Source: Pseudomonadota bacterium (GTDB lineage Bacteria > Pseudomonadota > Alphaproteobacteria > Rhizobiales > Hyphomicrobiaceae). Taken from it: DNA of 7,107 bases. The first letter of the stretch is position 1. Each line of letters opens with the position of its first letter. The stretch lies in the NCBI GenBank assembly GCA_023416575.1, contig JAEZHL010000180.1, positions 1-7,107 of the forward strand. The letters run 5' to 3'. Of the stretch, positions 1-6,004 are shown in pieces. Made by a program: the position numbers and the translations under genes. The notes under the pieces were generated by a model that had not been told where the DNA came from, ran no database searches, and was given only the letters and a program-made list of their open reading frames with translations.

Positions 1-82
1 TCAGGGCCGACGCAAGCGCCTGATTGAGCGCTTTACGGAACAAAGGGTGATCGTCGACGATCAGTATCCGGGTAGAAGCCAT
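1..82 (-). CDS. Response regulator, N-terminal fragment (receiver domain start; runs off left edge)
   Basis: Only the first 27 codons lie in the window. The peptide begins MASTRILIVDDHPLFRKAL, the first beta-strand of a receiver (REC) domain with the paired acidic residues D10-D11 that help hold the metal ion; the phosphorylated aspartate would lie outside the window. The DDHPLFR signature is typical of NarL/FixJ (LuxR-type) regulators, which carry a C-terminal helix-turn-helix, but that part cannot be seen. The ATG at 82 is preceded by a strong purine-rich ribosome binding site (GGAGGGAGGAG, about 85-95 on the minus strand), which supports the start. It is divergent from the DUF4212/symporter genes. 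In gamma-proteobacteria LuxR-type regulators CrbR/ErdR control acetate symporter and acetyl-CoA synthetase genes, so control of the neighbouring transporter is plausible but inferred. Confidence 0.85.
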   Translation of the reverse strand, partial: MASTRILIVDDHPLFRKALNQALASAL

Positions 83-241
83 TACTCCTCCCTCCCCGGG
101 CAAGTACAGCTGGCTGCACACGGACGAGGCTCCGGAACGAGCCCAGCGCCACGAAATCGCGCGGTTCGGGGATTAAGCAAGTTGATCAAGTGCAATGCAA
201 GGACATCCTTACCTTTTTGCTTGACCCGAACCGCAAACCTG

Positions 242-283
242 TGGCGGCAGATGACCCCTGCGCGACCGATGGACATGCCGCCA
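242..283. repeat. 8-bp inverted repeat, candidate operator
   Basis: TGGCGGCA (242-249) and its exact reverse complement TGCCGCCA (276-283) are separated by 26 bp, so the arm centres are 34 bp apart, a little over three helical turns. The pair lies between divergent genes and just upstream of a CTATAGC element. It could be two half-sites for a dimeric regulator, or a hairpin. No known consensus is matched. Confidence 0.4.
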
Positions 284-320
284 GCGCTATAGCTTTGCAC
301 ACTTTTCGGCATAAGTGGCA

Positions 321-358
321 GTTTATTGCCTAAGAGGCGGTTTATTGCCTACGAGGCG
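321..358. repeat. Tandem 19-bp direct repeat upstream of the DUF4212 gene
   Basis: GTTTATTGCCTAAGAGGCG (321-339) is followed immediately by GTTTATTGCCTACGAGGCG (340-358), one mismatch in 19. Each copy contains a small dyad GCCT-N3-AGGC, and the single mismatch falls in the spacer of that dyad. The period of 19 bp is not a multiple of three, and the repeat ends 25 bp before the preferred GTG start at 384, so it is best read as untranslated leader or operator DNA and not as a coding repeat. Confidence 0.75.
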
Positions 359-383
359 ATTACGCAAGCACGGGGGTATCGAC

Positions 384-644
384 GTGATTGAGCTCAGGGA
401 CCGCAAGCCGTACTGGCGGCACACCAAGTGGCAGATGCTGGCGAGCCTGCTACCGTTTCTGCTCGTCGTCGTCGTGCTGCCGCTCTATGCCGAGAAGCTC
501 AACTCCAACAAATTCCTCGGCTTCCCGCTCGGCTATTTCCTGACCGGGCACGGACTTATCCTGATCGCGGTGATCACGGTCGCCTCGTTCGTCAACCGGC
601 AGGATGCCATCGACCGCTGGCACGGCGGTCACGAGAACATCTGA
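384..644 (+). CDS. DUF4212 protein, small subunit of a sodium:solute symporter
   Basis: This 86-residue protein has the pattern of the DUF4212 family (putative solute:sodium symporter small subunit). It has a short basic/aromatic N-terminus (RDRKPYWRHTKW), a first membrane helix at about residues 17-36, a glycine/aromatic-rich link, a second helix at about 49-70 (FPLGYFLTGHGLILIAVITV), and a polar tail with an NRQDAIDRW segment. The family nearly always sits just before a large SLC5-type symporter, as it does here, and is thought to act with it in the inner membrane. I chose GTG at 384 because GGGGG at 372-376 gives a ribosome binding site with 7-nt spacing and the length then fits the family. 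An upstream in-frame GTG at 315 would add 23 unconserved residues read through the tandem repeat. The stop is 50 bp before the next gene. Confidence 0.85.
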   Translation: MIELRDRKPYWRHTKWQMLASLLPFLLVVVVLPLYAEKLNSNKFLGFPLGYFLTGHGLILIAVITVASFVNRQDAIDRWHGGHENI

Positions 645-694
645 TCCGGCGGCGCCGCCCCCACTCTCGTCGACCCTGCACTTGTTGATGGACC

Positions 695-2536
695 GTGCTC
701 ATGCCGCTCTCGCGCAAACGCATCGCCAACCCGAGGCTCGGGATCTATTTCGGCATCTTCACGAGCCTGTTCACGGCGCTGGTGCTGATGCTGTTGATCT
801 TCGAGCAGCTCGGCACGTCCGACACCGTCCTGCGCAGCCTCATGATGGGCGGTCCGCTGGCCCTCTACGCCGCCATTGGCCTCGCCGCCGCGTGCACTGA
901 TCCGCTCGACTTCTTCGCCAGTGGACGGCGGGTCCCCGCCTTCTACAACGGCCTGCTCACCGCCGTCTCTGCCTCGGGCGCAACGGGCCTCGTCGCCGTC
1001 ACCGGGCTGTTCTTCCTCAACGGCTTCGATGCCTGGTCCATCGTCATCGGCTTCACGGGCGGTTTCGTCGTGATGGCCGTGCTCATTGCCCCGTTCCTGC
1101 GCAAGTTCGGCGCCTTCACCATTCCAAGCTACCTCGGCCGCCGCTGCGAGAGCCGCATCGTCCGGGTGAGCGCGGGGGCCATGGTCGCCGTTCCGATGCT
1201 GCTGGTGATTGCCGCCGAGGTGCGCATGGGCGTCTTCGTCGGAACCTGGCTCACGGGGCAATCCCAAGCGCTCGTCGCCCTGCTCATCGCCGTAACCATC
1301 GTGCTGGCCGTCATCCTCGGCGGCATGCGATCGGTGAGCTGGGCCAACGTTTCCGAAAGCATCGCCGTGCTCACGGCGCTGATCGTGCCCACGTCGATCG
1401 TCGCCGCGGTTGTCACCTATCTGCCGCTCGCCCAGCTCAGTCACGGGCCGGTGCTGCGTCAGCTCACCCGGCTCGAGGCGCGCCAGGGCCTGCCCATCCC
1501 GGAGCTGCCGCCGCTCGCCTTCGGCCTTGCGGGCACCGAGCTCGAGCCGGTCGTTCTGCGGATCGGAAACTCCTTCGGCAGCATCGGCTCGCTCAGCTTC
1601 GTGCTGCTCAGCCTGACGCTGATGGCTGGCGTTGCCTCGGCGCCCTGGCTCCTCCCGCGCGCCGGCACCACGGCGAGCATCTATGAGACGCGCAAGTCGC
1701 TCGGCTGGGCGACGTTCATCGTCGGCATGATCATGCTGACCGGATCGTCAGTCGCCGTCTTCATGCGCGACGTCGTGATGGACACGCTGGTCGGCCATAG
1801 CATCAGCCAGCTCCCAGAATGGTTCCGGTCGCTCGAGGCCGCCGGCCTCGCTGCGGTCCACGGTCAGGTGCCGCGGCTCCCGATCAGCAGCTTCAGCTTC
1901 AGCCGCGACGCGATCCTCTTCGCGCTGCCGATCGCATCGGACTTTCCCGCCGTGCTCGTCTACCTCTCCCTCGCCGGTGCACTGGCGGCAGCGGTGGCGG
2001 CGGCGAGCATGTCATCACTGGCACTCGGATCGGTTCTGTCGGAGGACATCGTCAATGGCCTCAAGTGGGAGCCTGCCTCGAACCGCCTTCGCCTGATGAC
2101 GGCCAGAGTTGCAGTTGCTGCGGCCGCCGGGGTTGGCACATGGCTGGCGCTCATGATCCCGGCTGACCCTCTCGATCTGCTGTTCTGGGCTCTGGCCCTG
2201 TCCGCCTCGGGCTTCTTCCCCGTCATCGTGCTGTCGATCTGGTGGAAGCGCCTGAACGCGCTCGGCGCCATGGCTGGCATGGCCGCCGGTTTCGGCGTTG
2301 CGGTGCTTGCCATCATTGCCGGCGAAGCAGCCCTGCTCGGCCTTCCGGGTGCGCTCGCAGGCGTGTTCGGGATCCCGGCCGGCTTCACGGCCGCCATCGG
2401 CGCGAGCTGGCTGAGACCCTCCATCTCCCAGAACGCGCTGGAGCTCGTCCATGACATGCGCGTGCCCGGCGGCGAGACGATGTTCGATCGGGAGATGCGC
2501 TTGCTGCGTTTGAAGCAGAGGACGCGTCCACTCTAG
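695..2536 (+). CDS. SLC5-family sodium:solute symporter (VC_2705-type), likely acetate/short carboxylate
   Basis: A 613-residue polytopic inner-membrane protein of the sodium:solute symporter family, VC_2705-type, the usual partner of DUF4212. Visible family features are the first core helix region DFFASGRRVPAFYNG followed by AVSASGATGL (about 72-100); FTIPSYLGRR (141-150); GGMRSVSWANVSES (209-222); and AAASMSSLALGSVLSEDI (435-452), which corresponds to the sodium-site helix of SLC5 proteins. More than a dozen hydrophobic segments are present, and a charged cytoplasmic tail ends the protein (about 582-613). The length is normal for the subgroup and longer than ActP. A stop at 686-688 in this frame limits the start to GTG 695 or ATG 701; neither has a strong ribosome binding site, and translation may be coupled to the upstream gene. 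The substrate cannot be read from sequence; acetate or a similar monocarboxylate is inferred from relatives. Confidence 0.9.
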   Translation: MLMPLSRKRIANPRLGIYFGIFTSLFTALVLMLLIFEQLGTSDTVLRSLMMGGPLALYAAIGLAAACTDPLDFFASGRRVPAFYNGLLTAVSASGATGLVAVTGLFFLNGFDAWSIVIGFTGGFVVMAVLIAPFLRKFGAFTIPSYLGRRCESRIVRVSAGAMVAVPMLLVIAAEVRMGVFVGTWLTGQSQALVALLIAVTIVLAVILGGMRSVSWANVSESIAVLTALIVPTSIVAAVVTYLPLAQLSHGPVLRQLTRLEARQGLPIPELPPLAFGLAGTELEPVVLRIGNSFGSIGSLSFVLLSLTLMAGVASAPWLLPRAGTTASIYETRKSLGWATFIVGMIMLTGSSVAVFMRDVVMDTLVGHSISQLPEWFRSLEAAGLAAVHGQVPRLPISSFSFSRDAILFALPIASDFPAVLVYLSLAGALAAAVAAASMSSLALGSVLSEDIVNGLKWEPASNRLRLMTARVAVAAAAGVGTWLALMIPADPLDLLFWALALSASGFFPVIVLSIWWKRLNALGAMAGMAAGFGVAVLAIIAGEAALLGLPGALAGVFGIPAGFTAAIGASWLRPSISQNALELVHDMRVPGGETMFDREMRLLRLKQRTRPL

Positions 2537-2595
2537 TCACGTGCACTCCAGCCGCTTGGCCTATCCCGCAACGCCCCCGAGGTCGAGAGCCCTTC

Positions 2596-3585
2596 ATGAC
2601 AAGCACCACGTCTTCCCCGAATGGTGACGCCACGCCCCCGCGCCACGGCCTCTTCCCGCCGATCGAGCCCTTCATGCAGGCGCGTCTGCCGGTTTCGGGG
2701 GGCCACGAGATCTACTACGAGCAGTGCGGCAATCCGCACGGCAAGCCGGTCGCGATCGTCCACGGCGGCCCTGGAGGCGGCTGCAATCCCAAGATGCGGC
2801 GCTACCATGACCCGTCGCGCTACCGCATCATCCTGTTCGATCAGCGCGGCTGCGGTCGCTCGATCCCGCATGCCTCCCTCGACCACAATACCACCTGGGA
2901 CCTGGTGGCCGACATGGAGCGGCTGCGCGAGCATCTCGGCATCGACCGCTGGCAGCTCTTCGGGGGCTCCTGGGGCTCCACCCTGTCGCTCGCCTATGCC
3001 GAGCGGCACCCGGACCGCGTCACCGAGCTCATCCTGCGCGGCATCTTCCTGCTGCGAAAGCAGGAGATCGACTGGTTCTATCAAGAGGGCTGCAGCTGGA
3101 TCTACCCCGACGCGTTCGAGGCCTACCGGAACGTGATCCCGCCGGCCGAGCGCGGCGACATGGTCCGCGCTTATCACGCGCGGCTGACGCATCCCGATCC
3201 CGCCGTTCAACTCGAGGCCGCGCGCGCCTGGAGCATGTGGGAGGGCACGACCCTGTCGCTCTTCCCGGACGAGGAGCGCGTGCGACAGTTCGGCAACGAC
3301 AGCTATGCCATCGCGTTCGCCCGGATCGAATGCCACTATTTCGTCAACCGCGGCTTCCTCGAGCACGACGGCCAGCTCCTCGCCGACGCGCACCGCATCG
3401 CCGACATCCCCGGCGTCATCGTCCACGGCCGCTACGACGTCGTAACGCCCCTGCGCAACGCCTGGGATCTGAAGCAGGCTTGGCCCCGCGCCGACCTCAG
3501 GATCGTTGCCGATGCCGGCCACGCGATGACCGAGCCGGGCATTATCCACGAGCTTGTCACGGCCACGCGCCATTTCGCCCCCTGA
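2596..3585 (+). CDS. pip: Proline iminopeptidase (alpha/beta hydrolase, peptidase family S33)
   Basis: Cytoplasmic 329-residue serine peptidase that releases N-terminal proline from peptides. The whole family pattern is present: PPIEPF near the N-terminus; the oxyanion-loop motif HGGPGGG (56-62); DQRGCGRS (82-89); the nucleophile elbow GGSWGS with Ser125; the alpha-helical cap region (about 150-245) with WSMWEG (212-217); the acid in GRYDVVTP (Asp281); and the catalytic His309 in DAGHA. The length matches proteobacterial Pip (about 310-330). The ATG at 2596 is the only reasonable start, with GAGG at 2579-2582 and a GAGAG stretch at 2585-2589 as weak ribosome binding candidates; about 25 residues before PPIEPF are rich in Ser, Thr and Pro and unconserved. 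It follows the symporter by 59 bp with no obvious terminator between them, so read-through transcription is possible, though a functional link is not evident. Confidence 0.96.
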   Translation: MTSTTSSPNGDATPPRHGLFPPIEPFMQARLPVSGGHEIYYEQCGNPHGKPVAIVHGGPGGGCNPKMRRYHDPSRYRIILFDQRGCGRSIPHASLDHNTTWDLVADMERLREHLGIDRWQLFGGSWGSTLSLAYAERHPDRVTELILRGIFLLRKQEIDWFYQEGCSWIYPDAFEAYRNVIPPAERGDMVRAYHARLTHPDPAVQLEAARAWSMWEGTTLSLFPDEERVRQFGNDSYAIAFARIECHYFVNRGFLEHDGQLLADAHRIADIPGVIVHGRYDVVTPLRNAWDLKQAWPRADLRIVADAGHAMTEPGIIHELVTATRHFAP

Positions 3586-3610
3586 TCCAGCAGCCGACCC
3601 TCGACATTCA

Positions 3611-3638
3611 CTTGCGCCGAGCCTCGCGATCGCTATAG
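3611..3638 (+). promoter_or_regulatory. Promoter of tRNA-Ser
   Basis: CTTGCG (3611-3616) and CTATAG (3633-3638) are separated by 16 bp and resemble the alphaproteobacterial housekeeping pattern CTTGAC...CTATAT. Transcription would start near 3645, giving a leader of about 9 nt before the tRNA. The GC-rich stretch after the -10 (TCCGCGGCGC) resembles the discriminator of stringently controlled stable-RNA promoters. This is sequence-pattern evidence only. Confidence 0.6.
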
Positions 3639-3653
3639 TCCGCGGCGCAAAGC

Positions 3654-3743
3654 GGAGGGGTGGCCGAGTGGTTGAAGGCGCACGCCTGGAACGCGTGTAG
3701 GCGGGCAACCGTCTCGGGGGTTCGAATCCCCCTCCCTCCGCCA
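3654..3743 (+). tRNA. tRNA-Ser (anticodon GGA), CCA encoded
   Basis: A complete class II tRNA can be folded by eye. The acceptor 5' strand GGAGGGG (3654-3660) pairs with TCCCTCC (3733-3739), with a G-T last pair. TGGCCGAG opens the D-arm. The anticodon stem CACGC (3681-3685) pairs with GCGTG (3693-3697) around loop CTGGAAC, with anticodon GGA at 3688-3690, reading UCC and UCU serine codons. A long variable arm at about 3698-3717 marks a serine tRNA. The T-arm is GGGGG-TTCGAAT-CCCCC, followed by discriminator G (3740) and genomically encoded CCA (3741-3743). Confidence 0.97.
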
Positions 3744-4133
3744 GCCAGCTACTCTAAGCGATTGAAAATAATATAGTTTTCTGCGGGGCTCGTGACTTAT
3801 TCCCCCGTAATTTCCCCAATCGGACCGGGAATATCTCGGAAGAGGCCGGATCACCAGAGCTCTTCCGTGAACCCACCTCGATGGCTGCAGGCCGGTATGT
3901 TGGACTGGGCAACCGTTATCCGCGCCGCTGGCAAAGTCTGATGTGTGGTGGCTCGCGTTCGACTGGTTGCATCTGGAGCGGGCCACCAGATTTCTTAGCC
4001 TGCTACCTGTCCACGATCAGCCAGCCGCCGTTGGCTCCGCCTCGGTCGTCTCGGCATCGACCTCCTTGGCCTGCGTGCCGCCATCTTCATCCATTTGGCC
4101 GCGGAGCGCGGTGCTATTACTGAAAGCCTACCA
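3744..4133. other. Gene-poor interval between tRNA-Ser and the yaiI-like gene
   Basis: These 390 bp contain no convincing gene. The first 100 bp are AT-richer than the flanks and hold a small AT-rich inverted repeat (GAAAA...TTTTC around 3763-3780) and a CGGGG/CCCCG pair shortly after; neither is a clear terminator, as neither is followed by a good T-run. Open frames here have no recognisable motif or ribosome binding site. The position directly 3' of a tRNA gene is a usual site for integrated elements, and an integrase scrap lies about 1 kb further on. Confidence 0.5.
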
Positions 4134-4601
4134 ATGCCGCCCGCACCGCCGATCATCCGCATACTCGTCGATGCTGACGCTTGCCCGGTCAAGGATGAGA
4201 TCGTGCGGGTGGCCGAGCGACATGGTCTCGCTGCAATATTCGTTTCGAACGCGTGGATGCGGCTGCCGGCCAGTCACCTGGTCGAACGCCGTATCGTTGC
4301 CGAGGGCCCGGACGCGGCCGATGATTGGATTGCCGAGGAAATCTCGGCAGCCGATATCTGCGTGACCCAGGATATCCCACTCGCCGACCGATGCCTGAAG
4401 AAGGGGGCCCGGGCACTGGCACCTACCGGGCGACCGTTCACTCCCAACAATATCGGCATGGCACGAGCTGTGCGTGACTTGAAGGCCCATCTTCGCGAAA
4501 CTGGCGACATCCGAGGCGGTCCGCCGGCTTTCACCAGGGATGATCGCTCGCGTTTCCTGCAGGCGCTCGAGCAGGCCGTGCAGGACATCCTCCGGGGTTA
4601 G
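4134..4601 (+). CDS. yaiI: YaiI/YqxD family protein (UPF0178, DUF188)
   Basis: A soluble 155-residue protein of the UPF0178 family, whose biochemical role is not established; the fold is related to PIN-like nuclease domains. Conserved landmarks are ILVDADACPVKDEI (10-23) with acidic residues D13 and D15 and C17; FVSNAWMRLP (36-45); DAADDWI (60-66); the acidic VTQDIPLADRCLKKGA (77-92); GRPFTPNNI (99-107), where residues between the acidic motifs and this segment build the putative active-site surface; and the C-terminal signature GGPPAFTRDDRSRFLQALE (128-146). The length fits the family (about 150). ATG 4134 is preferred because homology begins right after it; an upstream in-frame TTG at 4095 would add 13 unconserved residues. 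The ribosome binding site is weak (GAAAG at 4122-4126). It appears monocistronic. The symbol is by family resemblance. Confidence 0.93.
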   Translation: MPPAPPIIRILVDADACPVKDEIVRVAERHGLAAIFVSNAWMRLPASHLVERRIVAEGPDAADDWIAEEISAADICVTQDIPLADRCLKKGARALAPTGRPFTPNNIGMARAVRDLKAHLRETGDIRGGPPAFTRDDRSRFLQALEQAVQDILRG

Positions 4602-4739
4602 TGAGATCGCGCTTCTGCTGCGTTCGGTTGTCCCCGAGCATTCGTCCGCATCCCAATAGCGGTCCTCCGCTGATTGGCAGTCGGCGACGCAAATGACTTC
4701 GCCGACCAGGTTCGGAATCAGAGGTAGAGCGTCACGCCA

Positions 4740-4802
4740 TCATAGGTCGATCTTCTCCGCAATCTCGATCGCGTCATCGACTTCGATGCCGAGGTAGCGC
4801 AT
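4740..4802 (-). pseudogene. Tyrosine recombinase/integrase, C-terminal fragment
   Basis: Read on the minus strand, this segment encodes MRYLGIEVDDAIEIAEKID-Leu and then a stop. RYLGIEVDDAL.IAE.I.. is the characteristic C-terminal end of a group of tyrosine recombinases common in Hyphomicrobiales, in which the tyrosine of RYLG is the expected catalytic residue. Upstream in the same frame (WRERRWAIA before it) the expected LGH...ST box and the R-H-R residues are missing, so only the last 20 or so residues survive. The fragment points toward the tRNA-Ser gene about 1 kb away. I recognise the motif from memory of the family; its shortness is the main caution. Confidence 0.7.
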
Positions 4803-5019
4803 GGCGATCGCCCAGCGCCGTTCCCGCCACGCCGCGCCGACGGCCACCCACCAACGACAAGACGGCGGACGATGATGGATTGCATATCACGCTAACACGT
4901 TGTTATTGCTAGCCAATGCGAACACAACGAGACATCAGCGAGCGGTTTAAACTGACCCTCCCTGCGCAAGATCACGCAGAAACTTGAGTAATTTTTCCAA
5001 TTCTCCGCCCTGCCCGTAG

Positions 5020-5075
5020 CACCATCATTTAATTAGCCACTGAACACCGAATGCCAACAGTTGATGGTGTTTCAG
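5020..5075. repeat. Two overlapping, mutually exclusive inverted repeats
   Basis: CACCATCA (5020-5027) is the exact reverse complement of TGATGGTG (5062-5069). CTGAACACC (5040-5048) pairs with GGTGTTTCAG (5066-5075) with one bulged T. The right arms share 5066-5069, so the two hairpins cannot form together. A further CAAC-A-GTTG palindrome lies in the loop (5055-5063). There is no gene, clear promoter or terminator T-run here, so function is unknown. Confidence 0.5.
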
Positions 5076-5215
5076 GTCCCTGGGCCGTGAGCGTACGCCA
5101 ACTCGGACGCCCGCCAATCCAGGCGAAATCGAATTTTAGAGCTGCGGGCCCCACCGCGGTCCTGGCTGCTCAGTGTTTTGTTCAGTGAAGGCATATAGTA
5201 CGGCTCACCGCAGCC

Positions 5216-5240
5216 AGCGGCGAGATGCTGAAGCGCCGCT
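5216..5240 (-). terminator. GC-rich hairpin after the inhibitor gene (possible terminator)
   Basis: AGCGGCG (5216-5222) and CGCCGCT (5234-5240) form a perfect 7-bp stem with an 11-nt loop, 34 bp past the stop codon of the Inh-like gene. There is no T-run after it on the minus strand, so it is not a textbook intrinsic terminator; it could protect the 3' end of the operon mRNA or assist a Rho-dependent stop. Confidence 0.35.
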
Positions 5241-5274
5241 CACAGCCCGCCCTGCCAGCTTGCGGAACGCCTCC

Positions 5275-5991
5275 CTAGCGGTCCGCCTCAATCACGCCTG
5301 GGCCGAAGAAAACCGGCCCGTCCGGCATTTCGGCAACGAAAGTGAAGCCGTCGGCCGGTGTCAGCGACAGGAGGGTCGAGCCGTCTGCCGCGAGCAGGTT
5401 CAAGTGCCCCCGCGCGAAGCTCCAGCGGCGCCATGCCCGCGCCTTCCAGTTGGCCGGGCACGCGCCGACTTGTTCCAGATCCCCGGTATTGGCGGACTCA
5501 GCGCTGACGCTGAATCCACACGGCGCGGCGTTGTTCGGCCCGCTCAGGGTGAATGTCCCGTCGAGAAGCTCCTTGCGGGACTTCGGCCGATTCGGCCCCC
5601 CTCGCTCCAGCGAGACTACCTCGCCGCTCGGTAGTCTCGCTGCATAAAAGCCGCCGTCGGTGCGCGAGAACGCCAGCACCGCCTTCCGAAGGGAGTCGAT
5701 CAGCACAACATCGTCGCCGCGCAGGGTCCAGGCAGCTACCTTCTCGAGCGGGAAGTTGCGTCGGCAAGTGGCCGACACCTTGATGGACGCGCCGCCGATC
5801 GCGCCCTCGGCCCCCAGACTCAGCTCACAGTAGGGCGCGCCCTCCGTCACGCCCGACAGGGTCCACACCCCGGCATAAGGCCGCGCCCAACCGAGGGTCG
5901 GCTCGGCGGCGGACGCGGCTGAGATCCCGGTCGCGGCCAGAGCAAAGGCAAAGGCGAGGCGCGCGCCGCGGTGGCTATGATAGCGATGCAT
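5275..5991 (-). CDS. Secreted protein with two tandem AprI/Inh-type metalloprotease inhibitor domains
   Basis: A 238-residue exported protein. Residues 1-29 form a signal peptide (RLAFAFALAATGISAASA, cleavage near A28/A29). Residues about 38-130 match the AprI/Inh inhibitor family: PYAGVWTLSG, Cys55 and Cys76 placed for the family disulfide, FPLEKVAAWTLRGDDVVLID, then a GGFYAARLPSGEVVSLER strand pair. A second, diverged copy spans about 141-230: LLDGTFTLSG, Cys158 and Cys178, WRRWSFARGHLNLL, DGFTFVAEMPDG. Classical inhibitors have one domain and about 120 residues. Known members block serralysin-type zinc proteases in the periplasm by inserting their N-terminus into the active site; the longer N-terminus here makes inhibition uncertain. 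ATG 5991 is chosen because GGGAGG lies 6 nt upstream and the signal peptide follows. It begins 13 bp after the OmpA-like gene, so the two form an operon. No target protease is in the window. Confidence 0.8.
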   Translation of the reverse strand: MHRYHSHRGARLAFAFALAATGISAASAAEPTLGWARPYAGVWTLSGVTEGAPYCELSLGAEGAIGGASIKVSATCRRNFPLEKVAAWTLRGDDVVLIDSLRKAVLAFSRTDGGFYAARLPSGEVVSLERGGPNRPKSRKELLDGTFTLSGPNNAAPCGFSVSAESANTGDLEQVGACPANWKARAWRRWSFARGHLNLLAADGSTLLSLTPADGFTFVAEMPDGPVFFGPGVIEADR

Positions 5992-6004
5992 GCGTCGCCT
6001 CCCA

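Larger units (their letters stand above)
83..383. promoter_or_regulatory. Divergent intergenic control region (response regulator / symporter operon)
   Basis: About 300 bp separate the regulator start from the likely GTG start of the DUF4212 gene. No reading frame here resembles a protein. The region must hold both divergent promoters. Visible structure: a perfect 8-bp inverted repeat (TGGCGGCA at 242-249, TGCCGCCA at 276-283), a -10-like CTATAGC at 287-293 directly after it with no good -35 at the right distance, and a 19-bp tandem repeat at 321-358. A TTGACC at 221-226 resembles a -35 but lacks a partner -10. A promoter with a poor -35 next to repeats would fit activator-dependent transcription; this is inference. 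Confidence 0.5.
4602..5274. other. Gene-poor interval with integrase remnant and hairpins
   Basis: This 673-bp stretch between two convergent genes contains no intact gene that I can support. It holds the recombinase C-terminal scrap at 4740-4802, AT-rich patches around 4885-5035, the overlapping hairpin arms at 5020-5075, and a GC-rich hairpin at 5216-5240 just after the inhibitor gene. The mixed composition and the fragment suggest decayed mobile-element DNA. Confidence 0.55.

Noticed and set aside
47..312. Open frames on both strands in the regulator/DUF4212 intergenic region
   Set aside because: They overlap the regulator start or the control region, have no ribosome binding site and no protein-like composition.
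629..1444. A 271-codon open frame on the minus strand opposite the symporter
   Set aside because: The product is a low-complexity E/G/H/R-rich mirror of the symporter codons, with no domain signature.
2533..3708. A 391-codon open frame on the minus strand opposite the peptidase gene
   Set aside because: It is antisense to the confidently identified pip and runs into the tRNA; long antisense frames are expected in GC-rich DNA and the translation has no recognisable motifs.
3633..3986. A minus-strand frame spanning the tRNA-Ser gene
   Set aside because: Its C-terminal part (EGDSNPRDGCPPTRVPG...) is the well-known artefact of translating the complement of a serine tRNA gene.
4017..4094. A 25-codon acidic minus-strand frame (MDEDGGTQAKEVDAETTEAE...)
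   Set aside because: The composition looks protein-like, as if it were the tail of a real gene, but a stop lies 12 codons upstream, there is no ribosome binding site and no match I recognise.
4718..4885. A 55-codon minus-strand frame overlapping the integrase scrap in another frame
   Set aside because: It is arginine/serine-rich, lacks a ribosome binding site, and the recognisable integrase motif lies in a different frame.
5020..5075. An integron attC site
   Set aside because: The loop contains CAACAGTTG, but the flanking bases do not fit RYYYAAC or GTTRRRY core sites and there is no integrase gene or cassette.
3744..5274. A direct repeat of the tRNA-Ser 3' end marking an attR site
   Set aside because: I looked for another copy of the TTCGAATCCCC...CTCCG stretch on both strands and saw none, so no element boundary can be drawn.
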